From Fen-1077 sp050014355 (GTDB taxonomy: Bacteria; Chloroflexota; Dehalococcoidia; Dehalococcoidales; RBG-16-60-22): a stretch of DNA of 64,000 nucleotides. Below the pieces are notes generated by a model. That model had not been told where the DNA came from, made no database searches, and worked only from the letters and a program-made list of their open reading frames with translations. The stretch lies in NCBI GenBank assembly GCA_050014355.1, contig JBEKDL010000002.1, forward strand, positions 8,799 through 72,798, in the 5' to 3' direction. Below are positions 58,225 to 64,000 of the stretch, piece after piece. The position numbers and the translations under genes were made by a program. The number at the start of each line of letters is the position of its first letter. Within the stretch, counting starts at the first letter, position 1.

Positions 58225-58932
58225 ATGAGTAAGACGAGCAAAATCATGGACGATGTAAGAAAACAGGGCAGGACGGTCCTGACGGAGATAGAAGCCAAGC
58301 AGGTCTTCAGTGACACCGGCATCAGCACGACCAGGACGCTGCTGGCTTCATCTCAAAAAGAGGCCCTCGCTTTAAGCGAAGAAATTGGTTTTCCGGTAGT
58401 GCTGAAAGTGGCTTCCCCGGACATTACGCATAAGACCGATGCTGGTGGGGTGAAGGTGGGGCTTAAAAACAGGGCGGAAGTGAGGCGGGCCTACGCGGAA
58501 ATTGTAGCTTCCGCCCGGCAAAAATTCCCTCAAGCAAAAATCGATGGCGTTTCCGTGCAGGGCATGGCCCGTCCAGGGATAGAAATAATCATCGGCATGT
58601 TCCAAGACCCCCAGTTCGGCCCGGTTATCATGTTCGGTCTGGGTGGCATCTTCGTGGAGGTCTTGAAAGATGTCGCTTTCAGAATTATACCTATTGTTCC
58701 CCGTGACGCCGCAGAAATGATTAAAGAAATTAAAGGCTACTCTTTGCTTAATGGCTACCGCGGGCATGAGCCGGCGCACATTCCTTCCCTGGAAGATATA
58801 TTGCTTAAAGTCTCCGCTTTCGTGGAGAAAACGCCCGGGATAAAGGAAATCGATTTGAATCCTATCTTTGCTTATAAAGATTCCGCCCTGACGGTGGATG
58901 CCCGTATCGTGCTGGAAGACAAAAAAAGCTAA
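58225..58932 (+). CDS. acdB: NDP-forming acyl-CoA synthetase, beta (ATP-grasp) subunit
   Basis: A 235-residue ATP-grasp subunit, the normal beta-subunit length. ATG 58225 follows GGGGGAG at five bases; an earlier ATG at 58204 overlaps the alpha stop but lacks that site. FPVVLKVASPDITHKTDAGG near residue 58 is the ATP-grasp lysine/His-loop region, then GVKVGLKN. Also present are GIEIIIGMFQDPQFGPVIMF and GLGGIFVEVLKDVAFRI near 130-150. The end, EIDLNPIFAY, is conserved. With the alpha subunit it conserves the thioester energy as ATP. Confidence 0.92.
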   Translation: MSKTSKIMDDVRKQGRTVLTEIEAKQVFSDTGISTTRTLLASSQKEALALSEEIGFPVVLKVASPDITHKTDAGGVKVGLKNRAEVRRAYAEIVASARQKFPQAKIDGVSVQGMARPGIEIIIGMFQDPQFGPVIMFGLGGIFVEVLKDVAFRIIPIVPRDAAEMIKEIKGYSLLNGYRGHEPAHIPSLEDILLKVSAFVEKTPGIKEIDLNPIFAYKDSALTVDARIVLEDKKS

Positions 58933-58966
58933 TGCCTTGACCTTTCGTCTCGCGGAAGAGGGCGGG

Positions 58967-60196
58967 TTATTTTTTTATTCTCCTGATAACGCCCTGTTTT
59001 TCCAGTTCTACAATATCTTTAGATTTATATCCCAGCTTGAGAAGTATCTCTTCGGTGTGCTGCCCTAGCAGCGGCGAGGGCCCCTGCGGACGCCCCGGCG
59101 TTTTAGTCAGCTTTACCGGCAGGCCCAGCACTTTTATTTCCCCGCGGGTGGGGTGGCTCACAGAGGAAATTATTTCATTGGCGGCTAACTGGGGATGGGC
59201 GCATACCTCCTTATAAGTTAAACACGGGTCGCAGCGCATTTTCGCATCCTGGAAGATTTGCGACCATTCTGTACGTGTCTTTTTACGAAAAGCCTCGTCC
59301 AGGAGCCGCCCGATTTCCTCGCGGTTTTTCTGCCGCGCGCTATCGGTCTTGAATTTGGGGTCGTTGGCGAGGTGTTCCACTCCGACCACCTTACAAAAGT
59401 CCGGCCACATGGCACCTGTCCCGAAGATGGTCATGATTTCCCCGTCTTTAGCGCGGAACGGGCCGAAAGGCGGAACGCCGTAGCTCCTCCCCATTTTGTA
59501 CGGCATATCGCCACCGGCCAGGTATTCCGCGAAAGCGCTGAACTGGAGGTATAGCGCCGCATTTAAATTATTGACGTCAATTTCCTGCCCCGTGCCCGTG
59601 CGCGCCCGCACGAACAGGGCTACCATAATAGCGTAAGCCACCAGCATCCCGCCCACGTGGTCGCAGGCCGGGAAAGGCAGCATCTGCGGGGCGCCGCCGG
59701 GATATCCCAGCAGGCTAACGATGCCGGACATTGCCTGGCTCCACATATCGCCGCCGGCACGGTGCGCCACCGGGCCGGTCTCGCCGTAGCCGGTGAAGGA
59801 ACAATAGATGATTCCGGGATTGATTCTGGATATATGCTGATAGCCAATCCCCAGGCGGTCCGCCACCCCGGGGCGGAAGCTCTGTATCACCACGTCCGCC
59901 TCCCGCGCCAGTTTGAGGACGATTTCCTGTCCCTTTTCTTTCGTTATATCGATAGCTAGGTCTTTCTTGCCGCGGTTAAAGGCCATCCACGAGGCCGTAT
60001 CGGGCATATCAGCGACAGTGCTGGTATCGAGTTTATCGTCCATGCCAGCAGGCAGCCCCGACCGCTGCGCTTCACCCTGTATTCTTTCCACTTTAATCAC
60101 TTCCGCGCCCATGTCGGCAAGCATCGCCGCGCCGAAGGGCGCGGCCACGGCGATGCTAAAATCCAGGACTTTGATACCTTCCAGAGGACAAACCAT
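58967..60196 (-). CDS. CaiB/BaiF family CoA-transferase (class III)
   Basis: A 409-residue class III CoA-transferase. The N-terminus LEGIKVLDFSIAVAAPFGAA and the MLADMGAEVIKVER motif near residue 26 are characteristic. The catalytic Asp that forms the acyl anhydride is kept in RAGGDMWSQAMSG near 148. GGAGGTT lies just before ATG 60196. It is the last gene of a leftward five-gene set with a crotonase, two more CaiB proteins and a GlmL-type protein. The CoA donor and acceptor are unknown. Confidence 0.9.
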   Translation of the reverse strand: MVCPLEGIKVLDFSIAVAAPFGAAMLADMGAEVIKVERIQGEAQRSGLPAGMDDKLDTSTVADMPDTASWMAFNRGKKDLAIDITKEKGQEIVLKLAREADVVIQSFRPGVADRLGIGYQHISRINPGIIYCSFTGYGETGPVAHRAGGDMWSQAMSGIVSLLGYPGGAPQMLPFPACDHVGGMLVAYAIMVALFVRARTGTGQEIDVNNLNAALYLQFSAFAEYLAGGDMPYKMGRSYGVPPFGPFRAKDGEIMTIFGTGAMWPDFCKVVGVEHLANDPKFKTDSARQKNREEIGRLLDEAFRKKTRTEWSQIFQDAKMRCDPCLTYKEVCAHPQLAANEIISSVSHPTRGEIKVLGLPVKLTKTPGRPQGPSPLLGQHTEEILLKLGYKSKDIVELEKQGVIRRIKK

Positions 60197-60220
60197 GCTA
60201 ACCTCCGTTGCCTAACCGCT

Positions 60221-61096
60221 TTATTTATCCAGGAGCTCGTAGAACTTGTTCCTGGCATGGATGGCGTCCCGGACGCCCATGTCCCTCCTGGCTTTGAAGA
60301 AACTGAACTCATCTTCCTCGAAATGGATGTTGGTCTGCATGGTATGCATCATCCAGGAGGTGGTCATGCCGCTGGTAACACCCATGGCGTCGCAAACAGC
60401 CTGCTTGGCGGCCTTGCCCATCGCGATTCCGTCATGAGGGAATTTGGCGAACCCCTCGGCATAGCGGTTGACCTCTTCTTCCAGACGGTCGGCGGGGACG
60501 GCCCGGTTGATAAGGCCGATGCGGGCGGCTTCCTTGCCATCGACCATCCGGCCGGTCAGGCACAGGTCCATCGCGTGCGTTAGCCCGCAACGTAGAACCA
60601 TCAGCGGTGTCAGCGTCAGTTCAGGAATGCCCAGCCTGACCTCGATTTCCCCGAACCGGCAGTCTTCGGTGCCGATAATAAAATCGCACCCGAGGAATAA
60701 ATCCATCATCGCCCCGAGCAGGTAGCCGTGTGCCTGGACGACGGTGATTTTAGGGAAATAGAGCATTTTTAATGCCTCTTCATAGAAAAGGCGGCGGTCG
60801 AACTTGAGCCGGTTCCGCATCGAGGTCTTGGGCGCTTTTTCGCCGTGCTTCGGCTCTTTCCAGCCGTAGACGAAGCCTACCTCGTCCAGGGGGGCTCCGG
60901 CGGCTAACGCGCGCCCGGCGCCTTTGAAGATGAGGACTTTAATGTCATCGGCCCCGGCCGCCAGTTCCATCGCTTTGTCAATATCCTTGACGCCGGTGTT
61001 CAGCGCCTCGGGTTTGTTTAAGGTAATGCGGGCCACATAGCCGCTTTTTTCATAAATGACATCTTTAAAATCGGCTGCTTTTTCAAACTTGAGCAT
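60221..61096 (-). CDS. Enoyl-CoA hydratase/isomerase (crotonase) family protein
   Basis: A 291-residue crotonase-fold protein. The oxyanion segment is FKGAGRALAAGAPLDEV near residue 58 and the second site is YLLGAMMDLFLGCDFIIG near 124. By eye the first catalytic Glu is Asp here (MMDLF), while the second Glu is kept in FGEIEVRLGIPE near 152. So hydratase or isomerase activity is possible. The C-terminal extension, KARRDMGVRDAIHARNKFYE, resembles that of the crotonase at 30748, suggesting paralogues. AGGAGG precedes the ATG. It lies between two CaiB genes. Confidence 0.85.
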   Translation of the reverse strand: MLKFEKAADFKDVIYEKSGYVARITLNKPEALNTGVKDIDKAMELAAGADDIKVLIFKGAGRALAAGAPLDEVGFVYGWKEPKHGEKAPKTSMRNRLKFDRRLFYEEALKMLYFPKITVVQAHGYLLGAMMDLFLGCDFIIGTEDCRFGEIEVRLGIPELTLTPLMVLRCGLTHAMDLCLTGRMVDGKEAARIGLINRAVPADRLEEEVNRYAEGFAKFPHDGIAMGKAAKQAVCDAMGVTSGMTTSWMMHTMQTNIHFEEDEFSFFKARRDMGVRDAIHARNKFYELLDK

Positions 61097-61118
61097 AATT
61101 ACCTCCTGTGATAATTAT

Positions 61119-62360
61119 CTATTCGAATGTGTCTTCCTGCATTAAGCTGACAAATTCATCATCGGACATGCCCAGTATCTTGGTACAGACATATTCCGTG
61201 TGCTCGCCGAGGAGAGGGCTGGGCGACCATGCCCGGGACGGCGTTTTCGAGAGCTGAAAGCTCTGCCCTAAGTGCGTGAACATACCCATCTCGGCATGGT
61301 TCATCGGCCAGAACATATTACGCTGCCGCATCTGGGGGTCGTCATAGACATCCGCCGTGTTCATGACCACGCCTGCCGGCACGCCGGCAGCTTGTAGCCG
61401 GGACATCACCGCCTCCGGCGTTTGCGTGGCCGTCCACGCGCTGATAATTTTATTAAGCTCGTCTTCGTGTTTTTTGCGGTTGAGAGACGTATCAAACCTG
61501 GGGTCTGCCGCGTGCTCCGGATGCCCCATTTCTCGGCAGAGGCCCTGCCACTCGGCGTCGCTGAACACGGCGATCGTGCACCAGCGGTCGTCCCCCTGAC
61601 AGCGGTAAACGCCATGAGGGGCGGCGGAGGGGGAAGCGTTGCCGATTCTCTCCGGCTCCTTACCCGTGGACTGGTATTCCAGCACGCCCGGCATGATGAA
61701 AGAAATAGCCGTCTCTAACTGTGACAGGTCCAGTAGCTGGCCTTTACCTGTCCTTTTGCGGTAGTCCAGCGCGGCAATCAAGGCTGAGGCGGCAAAGCGC
61801 GGGCTGATGCAGTCGGTATAGGCGGAAACGCCCACCGGCAGCGGCTCCCTGCCCGGCCAGCCGATAAAGTTGGGCAGCCCTGCGATGGGCACCAGCACCA
61901 TCCCGAAGGCGGGCAGCCCGGTATACGGCCCCCAAGAGCCGTAGCCGCTCTGCCGCAGCATGATGATATCCGGCCGGAGCTTCTTCAACTCTTCGAAGGT
62001 CAATCCCCACTTTTCCATGTTGCCGGGGGTATAGTTTTCCATGAAAACGTCGCATTGGACGGCCAGCCTTTTCGCTATCTCCCGGGCTTGGGGCTTATCC
62101 ATATCCAGGGCCAGACTCAAAATGTTGGCGTTATAGTAGTTGAAATAACCGCCGCGGTTGAGGTTGGGCACTTTATCTTTATAAGGCGCCGATGTCCTCA
62201 TGGTGCAGGGACGCTTGCTCGTTTCGACGCGAATGACCGTTGCGCCGTGGTCGGCGAAAAACTTCATCGTGAGCGGGCCTACGACCGCCCAGCAAAAGGC
62301 GAATATGGTCAGGCCGCTGAAAACGCCTTCTCTTTTGGCCATTTCCAAATCTGTGCCCAA
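61119..62360 (-). CDS. CaiB/BaiF family protein lacking the catalytic aspartate
   Basis: A 413-residue class III CoA-transferase homologue. The start is TTG 62360, one base after the upstream gene's stop, with GGGAG nearby; an ATG at 62342 is possible. The N-terminal MKFFADHGATVIRVETSKRP segment near residue 32 is typical. In the catalytic region, where relatives read F-D or S-D before the QAMSG-like helix, this one reads PAFGMVLVPIAGL, with Gly for Asp. It may be inactive alone and work as the partner of the tightly coupled CaiB protein encoded just upstream. Confidence 0.85.
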   Translation of the reverse strand: MGTDLEMAKREGVFSGLTIFAFCWAVVGPLTMKFFADHGATVIRVETSKRPCTMRTSAPYKDKVPNLNRGGYFNYYNANILSLALDMDKPQAREIAKRLAVQCDVFMENYTPGNMEKWGLTFEELKKLRPDIIMLRQSGYGSWGPYTGLPAFGMVLVPIAGLPNFIGWPGREPLPVGVSAYTDCISPRFAASALIAALDYRKRTGKGQLLDLSQLETAISFIMPGVLEYQSTGKEPERIGNASPSAAPHGVYRCQGDDRWCTIAVFSDAEWQGLCREMGHPEHAADPRFDTSLNRKKHEDELNKIISAWTATQTPEAVMSRLQAAGVPAGVVMNTADVYDDPQMRQRNMFWPMNHAEMGMFTHLGQSFQLSKTPSRAWSPSPLLGEHTEYVCTKILGMSDDEFVSLMQEDTFE

Positions 62361-62361
62361 T

Positions 62362-63603
62362 TTAAATCACTCCCGCCTGTTTTAGGGTGATGATGTCACG
62401 CCTGGAAAGCCCCAGTTCGCTGTACACGGCGATGTTGTGTTCGCCGACGAGCGGCGCGCGGAACTTGATGGAGCAATCGACCTCTGACGACCTGACGAAC
62501 TCTTTGGGGTAGGTGATGGATGTTCCCAGCTCCGGGTGCTCTATTTGCGTCCAGAAATGCCGGGCTTTGAGACAGGTGTCATCCAGCAAGTCCTGCATGC
62601 CGGACAGCGGGCCGATAGATATACCCCGCGGTATCGCCCCTTGCAGGAGCTCTTTCGCTGTATGTCTAAGGAAAAACTTACCCACCGGCCCCTCTATCTG
62701 CCGTATTTCTTCCCCGGTGACGGAAAACATATCGAAGCTGTTCCAGTCCATATTGAGCAGAAAATCGGTGGCCACACCCTCGCTGTCCATCCATGCTACC
62801 AGCGCGCCCAGGGACTTGGCGCCTGTCCGGCCGCCGATGACGTTGAAGAATACATACCCTTCTTTGCATGGCCATACCTGCCGCTGGTCGGTACCGTGAT
62901 CAAAGCTGGCGCGGAAAGCGCCGCTGCGCTTTAAAACGGCGTGGTTAAGTTCCCAGGTAGGCACCGCATTAGCCTGGAACCAGGCGGCGCTCTGCTGCAT
63001 CGAAACATCTACGAGCTGGCCTTCCCCGGTGGCTTCCCGGTGATGGTAGGCCACCATGCAGCCCACGGCGGCGTCCGCCCCGGCGTGCAGGTAGGCCTGC
63101 GGCATGCTGATACGCACCGGCGTCCCTTCATACTCGCCGGTCTGGTAAAGCGTCCCGCTCATGCCCATCACCACAATGTCAGAGTCTTTATAGTCGCGGT
63201 AGGGGCCCGCCTGTCCGAAGGGCGTGATGGATGCCATGATGATGCCTTTTTTCAGGTTTTCGAGGTCAGCGTAGCCCAGCCCGAGGCCATCCAGGTAGCC
63301 CGGCGCGAACGACTCGATAACGAAATCGGCGGTCTTGACGAGCTTTTTAAAGATATCGCGGCCATCTGCTGTCTCCATATTCAGGGTAATGCCGCGTTTA
63401 TTGGAGTTGTAGGCGAACCAGTACAGGCTGCGCTCGGGATGTGGGATATCGCCCCAGAAGCCCCCGATTCTCCGGGAAGGGTCGCCGCCGGGACGCTCAA
63501 TCTTGATGACATCGGCGCCGAGGTCGGCCAGCATCTTCCCGCAGAGGAAGCCTTTTTCATCGGTCAGGTCTAACGCGCGCAGGTGGCTAAGCATATTTGT
63601 CAT
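62362..63603 (-). CDS. CaiB/BaiF family CoA-transferase (class III)
   Basis: A 413-residue class III CoA-transferase. It begins LSHLRALDLTDEKGFLCGKM then LADLGADVIKIERPGGDPSR near residue 27. The catalytic Asp is present in KDSDIVVMGMSG near 138. It is translationally coupled to the following CaiB gene, which lacks that Asp, so a heteromeric enzyme is plausible. It lies 100 bases after the end of the GlmL-type gene; a small dispersed repeat sits in that gap. Confidence 0.9.
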   Translation of the reverse strand: MTNMLSHLRALDLTDEKGFLCGKMLADLGADVIKIERPGGDPSRRIGGFWGDIPHPERSLYWFAYNSNKRGITLNMETADGRDIFKKLVKTADFVIESFAPGYLDGLGLGYADLENLKKGIIMASITPFGQAGPYRDYKDSDIVVMGMSGTLYQTGEYEGTPVRISMPQAYLHAGADAAVGCMVAYHHREATGEGQLVDVSMQQSAAWFQANAVPTWELNHAVLKRSGAFRASFDHGTDQRQVWPCKEGYVFFNVIGGRTGAKSLGALVAWMDSEGVATDFLLNMDWNSFDMFSVTGEEIRQIEGPVGKFFLRHTAKELLQGAIPRGISIGPLSGMQDLLDDTCLKARHFWTQIEHPELGTSITYPKEFVRSSEVDCSIKFRAPLVGEHNIAVYSELGLSRRDIITLKQAGVI

Positions 63604-63631
63604 ATTTTAGGCCGTTTACCATTACATTAAA

Positions 63632-63693
63632 AGCCAGAATCCGGGTCAAAAAGAGAGTGTTCTGGATTCTCGGGTTTGACCCGGGAATGACAT
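63632..63693. repeat. Small dispersed repeat with hairpin
   Basis: CCAGAATCCGGGTCAAA (from 63634) is partly echoed in inverse order by TTCTGGATTCTCGGGTTTGA and ACCCGGGAATGACA. The core hairpin TTCTCGGGT/ACCCGGGAA (63667-63675 with 63679-63687) has a TTG loop. Extragenic repeats ending in GGGAATGACA are widespread in bacterial genomes. It occupies the gap between the GlmL-type and CaiB genes. Confidence 0.55.
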
Positions 63694-63703
63694 GGTACTC
63701 CTA

Positions 63704-64000
63704 CTATATTTTCTTCAGGTATTTTTTGGCAAGTTTTAAAGCCTTGCCCGGTTCGTTCTGGCCGAGCAGTCCGACCGCGTATAAAATGTATTGCTCATCC
63801 AGATAAAGTTCGGGATTCCGGGGCTTCAATATAAACTGTTTATCCTCCGTGAACAATGTTCCTTCAAGAACGAGGCGTGGGTCAGGTGAAAATACAATCG
63901 GCCCTCCCGTGCCGATGACGCTTTTAACGCCGGTCAGGTCCTTGCCGTGCTGTATCAGCCTTTCCCCGGATGGGCCATAGATAATTTCAATCTTCCCGGC
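63704..64000 (-). CDS. GlmL/MutL family protein, C-terminal fragment (cut by window edge)
   Basis: The minus strand is open from the window edge to a TAG at 63706-63704, encoding the last 98 residues of a protein. LTGVKSVIGTGGPIVFSPDP and LKPRNPELYLDEQYILYAVG match the end of the GlmL/MutL family, ASKHA-fold proteins that accompany B12-dependent carbon-skeleton mutases such as methylaspartate mutase. The start lies outside the window. It is the most upstream visible gene of the leftward CaiB/crotonase set, hinting that a mutase is encoded just beyond the edge. Confidence 0.75.
   Translation of the reverse strand, partial: AGKIEIIYGPSGERLIQHGKDLTGVKSVIGTGGPIVFSPDPRLVLEGTLFTEDKQFILKPRNPELYLDEQYILYAVGLLGQNEPGKALKLAKKYLKKI

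Noticed and set aside
1..64000. CRISPR arrays, tRNA/rRNA genes and transposases
   Set aside because: I looked for regularly spaced repeats, tRNA-like cloverleaf words and transposase motifs in the gaps and found none; without a search program small RNA genes could be missed.

Overview
The window looks like a contig piece from a strictly anaerobic bacterium. My best guess is an uncultured Dehalococcoidia-like member of the Chloroflexota. This rests on the gene mix rather than on a marker gene: CoA-thioester chemistry with radical-type dehydratase and tungsten enzymes, RecG with an N-terminal extension, a KaiC/FlaH-like ATPase and GAF-LuxR regulators. No rRNA or tRNA gene was seen. Coding is dense and GC-rich, with many TTG/GTG starts.

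Layout. 1-8.1 kb is housekeeping: the end of argG, argH, rpmB, a FakA-like kinase with its DegV/FakB partner, a decayed second degV, and recG. 8.0-15.4 kb holds a frameshifted small membrane-protein gene, an atypical acyl-CoA ligase, a three-gene 2-hydroxyacyl-CoA dehydratase operon with its ATPase activator, and a convergent molybdopterin oxidoreductase. 15.5-18.5 kb is housekeeping again (rsfS; thiL-thioesterase-HAD-ndk). 18.5-20.9 kb is an AT-rich island of three unrecognised genes. 21-30.3 kb has membrane and stress functions: a VTT protein, a phosphoesterase, an HD-GYP response regulator, a SHOCT protein, a cupredoxin-HMA-P-type ATPase-YHS fusion, an orphan KaiC/FlaH-like ATPase and a Kef antiporter.

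From 30.7 kb to the end the window is almost wholly catabolic. 30.7-37.0 kb: crotonase, metal-dependent hydrolase/decarboxylase, OYE-GltD fusion oxidoreductase and CoA-transferase. 37.1-42.2 kb: MFS carrier, a flavoprotein interrupted by an in-frame TAA, its ferredoxin and a carboxylesterase. 42.3-47.2 kb: a URO-D-fold protein, three genes carrying four copies of one cupin-like domain, a ferredoxin and a convergent GAF/LuxR regulator. 47.4-54.7 kb: a complete branched-chain-amino-acid-type (liv) ABC transporter with an acyl-CoA synthetase inside the operon. 54.8-58.9 kb: aldehyde:ferredoxin oxidoreductase and a two-subunit NDP-forming acyl-CoA synthetase. 59-64 kb, minus strand: three CaiB/BaiF CoA-transferases, a crotonase and the end of a GlmL/MutL-type protein.

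Together the right half reads as uptake of organic acids (liv system, MFS), activation to CoA thioesters (AMP-forming synthetase, CoA-transferases), oxidation and hydration (OYE fusion, flavoprotein/ferredoxin, crotonases), and energy recovery through ferredoxin, AOR and ATP-forming thioester cleavage. The substrate cannot be read from the sequence. The most novel-looking unit is the URO-D / four-cupin-domain / ferredoxin cluster at 42.3-46.0 kb.
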